64,000 bases of DNA from Vitrella brassicaformis (taxonomy: Eukaryota; Sar; Vitrellaceae): positions 39,866 to 103,865 of the forward strand of contig CDMY01000738.1 of the NCBI GenBank assembly GCA_001179505.1, read 5' to 3'. The notes under the pieces are model-generated. The model saw only the letters and a list, made by a program, of their open reading frames with translations, searched no databases and had not been told where the DNA came from. Positions 45,201-57,224 of this stretch are shown here, piece by piece (position 1 is the stretch's first letter; each line of letters begins with the position of its first letter). The translations under genes and the position numbers were made by a program.

Positions 45201-45933
45201 GTGCGCCGGGCCCCTCGTGTGTTCAAGGCCCTCGATATCGACCACGACGGCATGATATCGGAGGAAGAGATGACCAAGGCACTCCAGGAAATTGGATGCC
45301 CTGAAGAGGTGAGAAGACACGAGACACCAGGCCACATGCACCATGTCTTCCTCTCTTTCTCTCTATCTCTCTGTGTCTCTGTGTGTGTCTCGTAGGACAT
45401 CCCGCGGATTATTGATGCGTTGGACAGCGATGGCTCTGGGACCATTTCGTATTCTGAGTTTCTGGCCGCTCTTCTCAGCAAGGGTGACCTCCAGTTTGAG
45501 CAAAGCCTGTGGTCGGCTTTCAGGAAAGTACGCGAGACACCAAGAAAGGCACAGAGAGAGACACCACCTCACACAACACACGAGCCTCCTGGTATGTACG
45601 TCGGTTTGTCAGTTCGATTTGGATGGAGACGGTACGATCAGCCGTGAGGAGCTGTACAAGCTGCTGACGAGCACGGACGCCGTGCAGATCGACAGAGACA
45701 GGGACACGATCAACAAGATCCTGGAGGACCTCGACAAGAACAAGGACGGGCTGATCAACTTCGACGAGTTCAAATCCTACCTCATGAACCAGATCGGCAG
45801 GACCAGTACTGAAGACGACGTGCCTCTGCCGACGTCTGGCGAATCTTCTCCTGCCAAGTCGCCCAAGAGTACGTCGCCCAAATCTTCCCCAAAGGGGCAG
45901 CAGAAATCAGCAGGGGGCAGAAGGGGAAGCTAA
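42244..45933 (+). CDS. Calcium-dependent protein kinase with N- and C-terminal EF-hands
   Basis: Start ATG at 42244 (MPVSARNQSTIPGIESPPCV), followed by a long Pro/Ser-rich region. An alternative start at 42228 is in another frame. Before the kinase lies an EF-hand with a canonical loop (DANEDKTLQRSE) and a degenerate one (DTAGTNEIPQAS). The kinase domain has LGQGQFGIVFKV, the ATP lysine in RCCKTISK, Glu in ELIANEID, VMHKDLKPENIMIL (HKD in place of HRD), MIDFGLAE, TPYYMSPE, CDVWSVGVLLYLML and LRPTAAQALDHPWF. A junction helix leads to four canonical C-terminal EF loops: DIDHDGMISEEE, DSDGSGTISYSE, DLDGDGTISREE and DKNKDGLINFDE. The tail is rich in SPKS repeats and ends at TAA 45931-45933. In apicomplexans and plants such kinases turn calcium rises into phosphorylation. 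No N-terminal Met-Gly for myristoylation is present. Confidence 0.92.
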
Positions 45934-47213
45934 CTTGCTGCGGTTAGGTGGGTGCTTGGGTGGTTGGGTGATTGATTGGTGAGTGGTTGGTGAGTGGTCT
46001 TTTCTTATTGGCCCCCTCTCTTTCCCGTGTACGTGACGGCCTTTGCTGCGCTTGCACTTGTGTGTCTGTACACTTGTCCTTGACACATCGCTCCCTGTGA
46101 GCTTTTTCCGGTCAGCTGCTAGTAACTTTTTCGTGAAGGGGAGCTTCACATGTTGTGTGGTGGACATCGCGCCATTGTGTGTCACTGTCTGCTGGAAGGT
46201 GGGCGGATTGATGGACAGCATTGCCGCACGTCAGGTCTTATCTAATAAGTCGTCAATGTACACACAAGTGAGGGATTTCCGACCCGACCGGCCCGGCCGA
46301 ATGCCTCACCCACTCGCCACACACAGCTGCCCGACAGAAGCTTTGGGAAAGGCTCACACAATCAGGGCGAAAGAGGGGAGAAAACGCCACCGGCCAGACT
46401 GACTGATGAAGGTGCACATGCATCCATCCACGCGCGCACCCAAACGCACACAAACTTGGAGTGCAACGAGCCGAATCAAATATACAGTCGAATGGATCTC
46501 CCTCTCTCCCTCTCTCCCTCTCTCTCCGTCCCGCCACTGTCTCTCTCTTTCTTTCCTTGTGTGTCTGTGTGCTTGCTTCTGTTGTTGTTGGTGTGAGAAA
46601 GTAGGGGTATGTGTGTCCGCCTTGGCTTGTGTGCGTTTTTGTCGATGAGCGTATGTGCTACGTTACGTTCCGTTGCAGCATGACAGATGCCGTTTCCGCT
46701 GTGTAATCGACGCCTGTGTGTCTGACATGACCGACCATCGCATGTTCCACCGTCTGGTCCATTCATCTCAGCTCATAATCTGGTTCGTGCGCCACCAGAG
46801 CAAACAGAAGGATGCACAGAATTGTATATGGAGAGAGACACGGCTGCCCAGCCCCAAATTCATGAATCTAGTATGTAGTCGCATCGGCGCCGACAAAGGT
46901 GTGCTCTGTCTTGTCGCTGTAGGGACACTGAAAGGAAAAATAGCAGATCGCGAACGAAGGCGATTGCGGGAAAAAGACCCCAGAACAGCAAGGTTCGCAT
47001 CTCATAAGCAGGTCAAAGCCTATGCTCTATCAGCCCCCCTCCCCTCCCCCGACCCCCATCCCAACCCCTTTCCTATCTGAACACACTCTGTTCGTGAGAT
47101 AGAACACACTCTCTTCGTGAAATAAGAATCGGAGATCAACAGATGGGAGATGGGAAAAATAGGTACCCACTGAGAATGCCATACGTGCGAAAAAGACCCC
47201 ACATGCACCTGAA
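45934..47213. other. Convergent 3' intergenic region
   Basis: This region lies between the CDPK stop and the assumed stop of the LRR receptor. It has GGTGATTGATTGG-type repeats near 45950-45990 and a (CT)n run at 46500-46525. It also holds two near-identical 20-base lines near 47080-47122 (ACACTCT with TTCGTGA). Plus-strand frames at 46043 and 46655 have no recognised homology and low coding quality. Confidence 0.4.
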
Positions 47214-50200
47214 TCATGTGTGCCCCTCACCATATGAAAGCCCTTGCTCACTCTCATCCAACTGGCCCTCACCCAACACCCCCTCGCTGACACCGCCCGA
47301 GACGTGGGCCGCCATCATGCGCTCTACACCCGTCATCAGCCTCTCCACATCGACACCGCCTTCATGCTCCGACTCGTAGGTCTGCGCAGATGTCTGGACA
47401 GACAAAAAGCGATGAGTACTGTCAGCAAAGGCTTCACATCAAGGTTTTTTGCCTACCGAGCGTGGTCTGCCGTGTCTTTCCTTTTGTTTCGCATTTTCGT
47501 AAGCCGCATATAGCTCACGCCATCCCCCAATGTGCTCATGCGTCTCAAGAACGTCATCTGTGCCAGTGACCGATTGCACAAAGCTCTTGTCTTCTTCTGA
47601 AAGACAGGACGACACACCTGGAAAATGCTTGGTCACTATTGTGAAACCCACTTGCAACGTTGCGCCCGGATGGACTCCTGACTTTCGGGCTCCTTGTGCG
47701 CTTGCTGAGGTGAATGTTTTCTTCGTACATGTTCTGAAACGTGACCAACTTGTCCACGACAAGCAGCAGTTTTGACTTTGAAATGAAGACACACATATAC
47801 CCACACAAGCTGTGTGGACAAGAATGGAGGAGTGCCTCTACCGCGTCTACACCTGTAGGTCGTGCAATGTCATGCCGCTCTTGGCACAGTCAGCCGCAAA
47901 CCTTCATTCACCGAGGCAGCACCCTCGATTGCACTTTGCTTCTCCACTGCATGTGACTCTGTGCTGACCTTTCAGAAGCCACGAAGGATTTGTCAGACTC
48001 CGCGAGATCCCTTACCCAAACAGAGCCTCGCCTCGTTTCCATTGTGCTCTGCTGACACAGCTGGCTGTGCGAGCTTTGGATGACCGGGCGCTCCTGGATG
48101 GCGACTGTGTCCACGGACGAGACCAGAGAGACACGCAATCCGATTTCTGCCAGCATTCTCCGCTCTCAGCTGACTTACCGTCCCGCGGCTCATCGGGAGA
48201 AATGCTTGGTTCCCGTCGCAGAGTCTGAAAAGTAAGCCAGCCATAGCAGTCTCACTCCATTCACTCCGCTTGTCTCACTTCCTTCTTCATGTATGGAGAG
48301 TGGAGGACAAAGCAATAGGACCAGAGGAAATCTAAGAAGTCCGGCGGGACCTGGCACGATCGATCGAGATGCAGAGCTTTTGTATCACACAGATTTTGTA
48401 TCGGTCTCTCTGACCTCTTTGATTTGCAGCAGGTCGACGGCTTCTTGCATAGCTGCAGTCAGCATCCGCATCACCAACTCACGCTTTCTTGCAATCCACC
48501 ACTCTTCCGTGCCCCCGCCACGGTACAGTGATTTCGCGAAGCGGACGACACCAGAGAGTCTGTCATACTGCGTCTTGCCGTGAATGACAATGTCAGGTGA
48601 TGAAGCAGTGTTGTGTGACATGTTGTCGGTTGCAGGCTGTTCCATCAGGGAGAGTTTGCCGGTGTTCCAATCTAGCCAGACTTTGCCGAGCCTCATGCGT
48701 CGTTGCTCCTCCCTCCTTGTGTGCCACTCCAACAGCTGTCTCATGAGCCGGGATAAGCATGAGGCTATGGGCACGCAGGCAAGCACGGGGGCCTCTCGTA
48801 GGGAAAGTAGGGAGGAAAAGGCAGTCAGGCCTGCAGAACAAAGATGGAGATAGACACGGAGGTTCAGAATTATGTCAATGAGACAATTGCACCGCCCCAC
48901 CGAATGTCGTGCGAACTCGTAGCGTCCGGTCGACGTTTTCCTTCTTTTCAGCAACTTGGGAGAGGGCATGGCGAAAGATAAGGGACAAGAGACTGAAGTA
49001 GTGGTAGAGGTTGAGAACCATGGCCAGCATCAACATCGAGACGTTGATGTACACTGCATCTCCGCGATTCACATCTCTGGGAAACAGGGGCACGTGGCAC
49101 ATGCAAGGGCATGACAGAAGCCCTCAGAAATATAGTCCGTCTTGAGTGATCACCTGGCCTCATGAAGGATGACAGACAGCAGCATAATTGACGCCAGCCA
49201 GATGATGAGACCTTGGCTTTCCATCCGATTGAGGAGGTTCATATGTCGGTGATCAAAGGGCGAGACGATCAGGTGGGCCGTGAGGCAGATAAATGCAACA
49301 ATGGCCCAACAATGCAGCTGGAGGTTTGGGTCGTTCACCACCATGTGCGAAATGAGCAGCACCAACACGCGCCTGCATCCATCCAGTAGGAAGACGGTGA
49401 TCACACAATAGAAGCGGTCTTCAAAGTTTACCTCAGAGCGAACACAGCGTCCTGCACGCCAAGAGGCAAAGGAAAGAAGAATAGACAACAAGTTCAGACA
49501 AAACATGCTTCTTTCTTTCAAGTGTTTGTGACCCAGTAGGCGTACGCCCGTTTATATCCCTGTCGGTCAACAGACACGTATACACATATTTGCATCGCTT
49601 GCCATTCCCTTACTCTGGCGTTGGAAACAGGTCTTTACCTGGTAGAGAAACCCAAATCTCTGCGGAATGCAGAGAACACAGAGATGCTTCTATACCGTGG
49701 AGCCTCTCTCGTTGTGGTTCCGTACCTTGCGCATTTTGGGGGAGTGCAGCTGGTCATGAATGCAGCAGAGTAGCACCACGCCGATTATGACTGGCGAGAA
49801 GCTCCACAACATAAGGCCCAAAACACCGATTCGGAAGAAATTGAGATGCAGGCCTTCCTGGCACCGCAGGTCCGGATTGACGTCGGGCCACGAAAGCAAC
49901 TTGTTGCTATCTTTAATTTTGTGCTCCCGACATCGCAGCAGCATCAGCATGTTCCTTGTGACCGTCGGATGCGTGAAAGTCAGTATGATGATGAACAATG
50001 CCGCCCGCTGGTCCGCAGCTGTCTTCATTCTAGCACAGCAGTCTCGTCGGCCAACGCGGGCCACGTCGCGGGCCACGTCACGAGCCGCAACGTCGCGGGG
50101 CGTGTCGCGCGACTCGTCTCTGGCCACGTTGCGAGTCGCATCCTCCTGTGACGATGACCGCCGCTCGGCAGCTGTGGGTCGCCGTCGCCGCCAACAGCGT

Positions 50201-53200
50201 TGCAGACGTTTGTGACCCCACACGAAGACGGCGCCGATGGCTGGGATGACGATAAGGCAGACGAGCGGCACGGCAATCCAAGCCGCATGTCTCCACAGCA
50301 CGGCATTATCGTCGCGATCCCACCGTGCTATGATGCACTCCCTGCAACACATAAACCACACACCCACATGTACACACAAAAGCGAACGGACGCGTCACAC
50401 AACACACCAGGAGCCGTAGGCAAAGGGCATCCCTCCGTCCCAGGTGAAGAGGCGAGAAGTTGGCACGATGACCTTAGAGAGGTGCTTGACGTCGTAGGAA
50501 ATCGATAGCACCAGCATGGCCAGCACACTTATCTGAAGAGAAAAGGCATTTGCAGATGCTCAGCTATGATGCATCCGCCTGCCTGCAACTATACCGATGT
50601 AAGATGGTTCAGGCCTAACTTGAAGAGTGCCTGTGGCAACAGGCAAACATACAGTAGTGACATACCAATACTAATGGAGAAATGGATTTACCGGAATCAC
50701 GTCGTCGCGAGGCCTTGTCCCAGCTCTGCAGAAAAGGAGAAACCCAGATGGGCAGAGACACGGATGTGTGTACTTCTATGCGTGCACGCACCTTTCTGCA
50801 AGCCATGCGAGGCCGAAGATGGCCACGAGGGATGCGACAATCAGGGCAATGGCGGCCAGAATGTTCCAGTGTACTTCACCGCAAGGATGACACGGCTGTG
50901 TCGGCCCTCTTCTCGCATATTCCTTCTCGCACAGGCCACATACGAATCCCCGGTACTTGGATCCCTTCTCTGACTGCAAACATGGCCACAAATATGAGTA
51001 AACGTGGCTTATGCGCATCCCAACTTTACCAGGCATTTAGTCAGCCCTGTGTCTTCGTCCACGCCATCACATGCTTGCTTGAATGGACAGGGAATCACCA
51101 CAGGAAGCGTCGTATTTTTGGCAGCATATCTGCAAATGAACACATGTGAAAGCTCCAATGCCACATGCCATACATATTTCCACTAGGCGCTCCTCACGTT
51201 GTCATTTTGTCGTCGTAGCTTAGCAGGTAAAACCCCTTCTTCGTGGGCACAAGGGAGCGATTCTTTATGGGTTCCTCGCAGTCGAGGCCCTGCATATCCT
51301 CGATGCACTTCTCGCATTTAAGTTTGTTGCTATGCCTGCGAAAGAGACACAGACACACAACAAGGAGATTTGCACGTCGCCTGTCAACTTCGGCTTACTT
51401 GATGAATCCATTTGTACAGTAACACAATTCCTTCTCTGTGCTGCCTTCTGGCGAGATTAGGTCGGCACCACACTGTTCGCAAGTTGCCTTGCCGTTTTCA
51501 ATTTTGCCGTACTGTCCTGTAGCAACACAAAGCACCACGTTGTTTTTGTCTTTGTGGAACCAGATGAACAATCTACGGACATACCTGAAGGGCACTTCCG
51601 ACATATGTCGTCGTCTCTTTCATACCCTATCTCACAATTCTTCTGGCACATTTTGGAGGCGTTTTTGAAATGGTCCTCTTTGCAGTCACACTCGTCTTTT
51701 CCAGCTTTAGACGCTGAAAGTACACGAAAAATATGAAACGTGCATGTCTCTTTGCCTCATTGGCGCCCTCACTCATTCCGTCTGCACATTCATGCCGCCA
51801 CGCATTTCGTTTTCCCGCTCACTCTCTGTGTCTCGGCAGGGGTGGCACATGTGCGTGCCGGCATCGTGGTTTGAGTAAAAGCCAGCGGGGCACTCTTCGC
51901 ACTTGTCTCCAGCACCACCATATCCAGGAATACATCGACAGAGCGCGGTCGGGTTGATGCTATGGTCAAGCTGTGAGCGCAGCAGATGACCCATTTAAGG
52001 GGAAGATCACGTTATTCAATGCTCACGTGTATATCGTTCAATCTACCGCAGACACTCGTGCACTCGGACCCTTGGCCATTTGAGCCCCCGTTCTCGTCAT
52101 CTGAGTCAGCAGGGAGACATGCAATGGAAATCATGATGTCTCGTCCTCGCTTGCTATCTGCCTACTTCGTTCAGGCCAATTTGGGTTCCGAACAAGCGCC
52201 TGAATCCCTCTGTCACGCATAGCGGTCAGCTCAGCACAGTCCTGAACGGCCAAGCCGTAAAGCACAATGTCCGTCACTGTCTCATGTGGTCACAAAGCTG
52301 TCGCTCACACCTTGATTTCCATTGTCGTGTTGACGAAGAGCCGCAGATTGGTGTTGTTCTTCAGATTCACGTACGAGGGCCAATCGGAGGGAGAATCCGG
52401 CACATCGAATCGCTCCAGGCTATTGTTGCGCAGGTCGATGTCACGCGCCAATTTTTTCAGCGGTTCACCACTCGTGTCAACCGCCGTGATATGGTTGAAG
52501 GCGAGAGTGAGGATGCCAGTCGCTGAAATGTGACATAGCATTATTTCTTTTGGCGGTTCTGCAGAACGGCAGAATCAAGGTATGCAGACCTGCCAAAGCT
52601 TCGAAGCTGTCTTTCAATGTGACATAGCCCTGCTTTAGGCAATACAGGGGACAAGAAATGTGCTGTGTTTGTGCGTGTGTGGGCGTGTCTTGAGCACTGC
52701 TTACTGCCGAGCCACTCCATTCCACGGGTCGGCTGTCGACCAGCTCTTGAACGTCATCTCTGTCGAAGTGATGGAGAACGGCGCACGTCAAATTTCCCTT
52801 TAGCTGACACTCAGTGCAGGTGAGATTTGATAGGCTGCAAGAATAAGACAGAAGACAATGGGCCAATGCACTGGATCCACTCATGTGTCCCATTCACCTT
52901 GGCAGAGCCCGGAACCCTTGGAGAAAATCGGTGACGTCGATGTGCAGACTGTTGAAGCTCACGTCGAGCTCACGCAACACAGGCCAATCGGGCGGATCCT
53001 TGGCAGACAACCACTCTTTGGCTTCAGACAACGTCGCTGAAGAGAGCGACAAACATGAGTCAGAAAAAAGACTACACGAGCAGGCTATTCACTGTCTTAC
53101 AGATCCGGTCATTAGCACAATATCCTTTGGCCGTTTCAAACCACTCTGGCCACGTGGTTGCAGTGAAGCTGTTGTTGCTCAAACGGAGCTTCTTTGCAGC

Positions 53201-55332
53201 AGGAAGGTAATGCCAGCTTGCTGGGATGATGGCAAGGGCGTTGGTGTCAAAATTGATATCTTCCAGGCTGAATAACGGAAATTCAGAAAAGGTCAACGTG
53301 CGTTTTTGTGTGTCTCCTTTTCCGTTGCTGACGTCTCGGGGAGGAATCCGTTGCCGGTGAAGCCCTCAATGCGATTGCAACTCAGGTCTACCGTTCTGAG
53401 TCTCTTGATAGGGGACAGGGATGGCAGCGTGCCGGTCATATTGTTGTTGCTTAACGAGAGTTTCGTCAGGTTTGTCCACTTGTCGAGCGAGGATGGAAGG
53501 GCTCCCAGACTGCCCGATACAGAGTTCAAAGCACATGAGCAGTGTGTCGTTCGGTCGACGGAAAGACCGTACTTGTTGTTGTCAGCGACAAGCTCTTTCA
53601 GTTCTGCGCACTCCGCCAGCCCATCAGGGACTGGTCCATTAAACTGTTGGCAAGCAATGTCAGACACAAAATTCACATGCCCTGGTCCTGCTTTTCTAGA
53701 CCTTGTTATGGCTCAAATGAAGTTTCTTTAGCTGTGGAGGCAATCCGAGGGCGTCCAAGGTCCCCGATAGCTTGTTCCACTCCAAATATAGCTCCCTCAG
53801 TTGCGAGAAGTTGCCCCACTGCTCAGGAATGGTGCCATTGAGGTTGTTGTATCCAAGATCCAGGTGGTCTAGGTTGGTCAGCAAGCCCCACTCTGGAGGA
53901 AGGCCGCCGGAGAAGCCCTCATCCGCCTTGCCTTGGCTGTGAAGGTCGATGCGACGTATGTTTTTTGCCTTGCTGAGAGATGCGGGGAGGAACCCTGACA
54001 GCTGCAATTAAAACAGCAGATCGCCTTTTGCTCTCCAAATTCATGTCTCTCCTTGCTCTACGCGTCTCTTGACTTGCCTGATTTTCTTGGAGCTCTAGCT
54101 CCTCGAGATCGGGCCAGTTTGAGCCAAAGCCGTCAGGCAGGCTGCCATATAGAGAATTGCTCTGGAGTCTGAGATGTCTTAAGCGGGTTAGATTTCTGAG
54201 AAACATCGGGATACGCCCAGAGAGATTGTTCCTCTGCAGATCAAGGGTCTCGAGATGGTGAAGCTCTCCCAATGAGTTCGGTATGAGACCGCTCAGACTG
54301 ACATTCTCGAGCACAAGCGACGTCAGATTGTGCCCGAGGGTGGAAGGGATGCTGCCAAGGTGCAAACCGGCCCGCTCGAGCGTCAGGTACTTGATTTGCA
54401 TCAGGTTGGCGACGGAGAACGGTCCATTAAGCGCTGCATCGGTGATACCGAGCAGCTCGAGGGAGGGAAGATTCAAATAAGGCAATTGCCCGGAGAAGCT
54501 CAAAGATTTCTGTGACGAGCCGATGATGTCGAGCGCCTTGAGAGAAGTCAGCTTGTTGATGGATTTGGGGATTGTTCCATTCATAATTGTCCTCCTGATG
54601 TAGAGCAGGCGTAGAGACGTCATGTTGCCGACTTCGTCCATCAGCTGGCCCTCAAAAGGCACGCTGGAAATCCACAGACCGAGGATGTGCTTCAGCTCAT
54701 AAATGTCCCGCGGGAAATCTACCGTCGTCCTCAGGTTCGCCCGCCACTCTGTCACTTCAAATCCACCCCCACGGTTGCCCCACAGTAGCTGCGAGGAATC
54801 AATCAACAAACAAACACATGGGGGGAGAGAGAGAGACAGTGTGCGACGCTGTGCGTGTGTGTGTGTTTGTGTTTGTGTGCGTGTGTGGGTTGCTGACCAG
54901 CAGATACCCCTCAGCCCCGTCAGGCAGGCGGATGCACACAATGAACGAGGCATTACAGAAGTCCACCGCAAAGGCGCTCCTGTCAGTCTCGTTGACGAGA
55001 CCAATCTTCGCTAGCAACCTGCTGAGTGCATCAGCATCCGCCTGGCAAGGACCACACTCAGAGGTTGAGAGGTCTTCCATTTCGTCCAGTGGCAGGATGA
55101 GTGAGGTGCGGGATGAATTGCCCGTTGCGGTGACCGTGGGCCGGAAGACCACTAAATCAGAGAGCAGATCCCACTTGTCGCAGCGTGTCCACTTGCCGTG
55201 CCACTGGCAGCTCCCGCTCGGTTGCTGAGCCCGTCGTGTCAGCAGACCCCGACGACCCCTCGAAGGGGCCGCTTGGACACTGAGAAGAGCCGCGAGAAGA
55301 AGCTGCACAAGCCGAAAAGAACAATCCATCAT
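47214..55332 (-). CDS. Large LRR receptor: leucine-rich ectodomain, cysteine-rich module, multi-TM C-terminus
   Basis: Start ATG at 55332 with a signal peptide (MMDCSFRLVQLLLAALLSVQ). The ectodomain (about 54800-52300) has some 20 plant-type LRRs, such as NSLGELHHLETLDLQRNNLS, EWGLLTNLDHLDLGYNNLNG and NLTKLSLSNNNMTGTLPSL. Then come cysteine-rich modules like the ephrin-receptor GCC2/GCC3 type (CIPGYGGAGDKCEECPAGFY, CEQCGADLISPEGSTEKELC). A first TM (ILAAIALIVASLVAIFGLAW) follows near 50850. Further TM segments are IAVPLVCLIVIPAIGAVFVW, RIGVLGLMLWSFSPVIIGVV, YCVITVFLLDGCRRVLVLLI, IVAFICLTAHLIV and IIWLASIMLLSVI, with a charged loop of Arg-Asp repeats between TM2 and TM3. The C-terminal cytosolic part ends LDESEQGLSYGEGHT at 47214. 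It probably spans the surface membrane. Ligand and output are unknown. More than 25 exons were followed; a split into two genes near 50-51 kb cannot be excluded. Confidence 0.7.
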
Positions 55333-55405
55333 CGCCAACCACCTGCCTAAGCCACTGGCAGAAGCATCATCTTGCCCCAAGCCCCCATCGCCCCCATCAT
55401 TGTCT

Positions 55406-55435
55406 GGGTTTCATACCCTGCAACCCCAGAAACCC
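55406..55435 (-). promoter_or_regulatory. 30-base hairpin-capable motif, second copy
   Basis: On the minus strand this reads GGGTTTCTGGGGTTGCAGGG followed by TATGAAACCC, with GGGTTTC able to pair with GAAACCC. It lies 74 bases upstream of the LRR receptor start, in sense. See 8309-8338 for the partner, which differs by one base gained and one lost at the ends. Confidence 0.35.
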
Positions 55436-55559
55436 TGCTGCCAACAGTGAGTCGCCTCAAAACATCTTCTCCTGCCATTATCATCGGTACGCATATGCAC
55501 TTAAGTCCATCAGCGACCAGCAATATGAAGAACACTCAGTGACAAACCACTGGATGCAG

Positions 55560-55610
55560 AATTCGCTATATTGAGAAATGGAGTTTTATACTGAAGTCGG
55601 AGTTCTGACA
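55560..55610 (+). repeat. Left terminal inverted repeat
   Basis: This is the 5' end of the element. It reads AATTCGCTATATTGAGAAAT, then TGGAGTTTTATACTGAAGTC and GGAGTTCTGAC. The matching right end is at 57069-57119. Confidence 0.8.
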
Positions 55611-55741
55611 TTTGCTCCACGAAACGCTTGCAGTGCGTCATCAATCACTATTTCGACGTATGCCAATCATTCTATCGATCACGACATACCACATCCACAA
55701 AACTGCACGGAAGCCATGATTTGTATAATAAATGTATGCAG

Positions 55742-56740
55742 CTAGCGAGCAGCATGGATGACACAGACAGACAGACAGACAGACACACCGGCAAACAGAC
55801 AGGCAGACAGGCCCACAGGCCGACAGGCACACAGGCAGACTCTCACACGCCAACATAGATGAGACAGGAAACACAAGGCTAGCATCACACAGGGTGGCAG
55901 ATTGCGGCACTCGGCAAGGCCCAGTGTGATGCCGGCACATGCAAGCGACCTTTCCCGGCCTGCGACATGGGTATCCGGACAGAAGTTCTGGTGGCACGAC
56001 AGGAAGAAGCTGATCTGGGTGGTGGAGGCACAGGTCGTGTTTGACTCGCCGTTGATGCTGTTGATGTATGTGGAGATGTTGTCGGGGGAGACCTCTCTTG
56101 CGCCTGTCATTGCCTTGACGCCCTCCTTGACTTGCTCGTAGGAACGGATGAACTCGGAGCCGTCTCTTGCCTTCTCTTCCGTCTTGCCTTCTCCTCCATG
56201 CCTGCAGCACACACCACACATACACGGAAGACACTTCATGGTGTTTCTGTGTGCTGTGCATGAGCAAAAGAGTCGGAACACACACTGGAGGGGGGGCAGG
56301 TGGGCTGGTTGGCGCGGCCTCATCTACCCCCCCTTCCGCCGGGCGGAGGGGGGGGTAGATGAGGCCGCGCCAACCAGCCCACCGACCCCCCCTCCCGTGT
56401 GTGTTTTGACGCGTAGCTGTCTTCCCCGCATTTCTCGCCCACGTACCCATGCGCAGGGCCTGCACATCAGCCGCTGACTTGATGCCTTCCATCACCTTGA
56501 CCGAGAAGTAGTGGAGCAGGTCGACCAGCTTGGAAGGAAGGGGCTTGCCGGCGTCGAGATACTTGAGGAACTTGCCGAAGACAACGAGGGCTGCGTGTCG
56601 GCCGTTGATGAAGTCGTAGTAGACCTTGCATTCGTGCGTCTGCTCTCGCTGATACACGACCGCGATGTAGCCGGGCGAGAAATTGCTGACGTCGTCCTTG
56701 ATGAGGGAATCCTTACTTCATCCAGATGCACGAGAGATGC
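55742..56740 (-). pseudogene. Captured gene fragment inside the TIR element
   Basis: Two exon-like stretches are present. The first, about 56740-56449, reads IKDDVSNFSPGYIAVVYQRE, VYYDFINGRHAALVVFGKFL and KLVDLLHYFSVKVMEGIKSA. The second, below about 56204, reads SEFIRSYEQVKEGVKAMTGA and VSPDNISTYINSINGESNTT. They are separated by a GT-AG intron of about 245 bases, but the phases do not agree, so the frame is broken. No start codon is evident. There is a weak resemblance in pattern to the secreted protein at 27145-28837 (DLLWDKVMNRVMGSAAEAS against DLLHYFSVKVMEGIKSAAD). No known family. Confidence 0.5.
56278..56405. repeat. Fold-back inverted repeat with 62-64 base arms
   Basis: The arm GGTGGGCTGGTTGGCGCGGC continuing to CTACCCCCCC and TTCCGCC is followed almost at once by its reverse complement, and the pairing extends out to CACACAC/GTGTGTG with only three or four mismatches. 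It sits inside the intron of the captured gene fragment, within the 1.56-kb element. It may be a miniature fold-back transposon or a replication product. Confidence 0.85.
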
Positions 56741-57068
56741 GTCGATGCCCTTGCGTGAGGTTTAGCGACGGCGTAAAGCGTTGCTCAGAGGAAAGCCGTT
56801 GCTTTCGGCCATTTGCTCGTCCATCTCCGCTTGGGTCTCCTCAGCTTGGCGTAATGGGGCTGCAGAGAAGCGAGTGTCGTCATCTCCAGGAGGTCGGCAT
56901 CCGGCCCATCCATCATGTCAGCAGCTGCACGTGATGCTGAAAGGCGTCCTCTACCCTCGGTAAGCCGTTTCGAAGGCCGGAAGCTTCACCCAGATCTGCG
57001 AAGCTAAGCTCGCAGTCTGTGAGCTCGAGATGGAGAATGCAGAATGGAGAATGACTTCTGTCACAAAA

Positions 57069-57119
57069 CGTCAAAACTCCGACTTCAATATAAAACTCCA
57101 TTTCTCAATATAGCGAATT
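57069..57119 (-). repeat. Right terminal inverted repeat
   Basis: The reverse complement of this stretch reads AATTCGCTATATTGAGAAAT, then TGGAGTTTTATATTGAAGTC and GGAGTTTTGAC, pairing with 55560-55610. Confidence 0.8.
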
Positions 57120-57224
57120 GCAGTCAGAAGGGCAGGCAGGTAGATCAGGCGAGGAAACAACAACAAACAAAAACACATGCCCTCCCATGTGTGTGGCCTC
57201 CCTGTCAGGTTTGGCGACGGCGTG

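Larger units (their letters stand above)
55560..57119. mobile_element. 1.56-kb DNA element with about 50-bp terminal inverted repeats
   Basis: The left end starts AATTCGCTATATTGAGAAAT at 55560, and the right end is its reverse complement, finishing at 57119. The two ends match over about 50 bases with three differences, all transitions. GCAG at 55556-55559 and again at 57120-57123 could be a 4-bp target-site duplication. No transposase is seen. The inside carries two exons of a host-like gene on the minus strand and a nested fold-back, so this looks like a non-autonomous element that captured gene sequence. The superfamily cannot be assigned from these ends. Confidence 0.75.
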
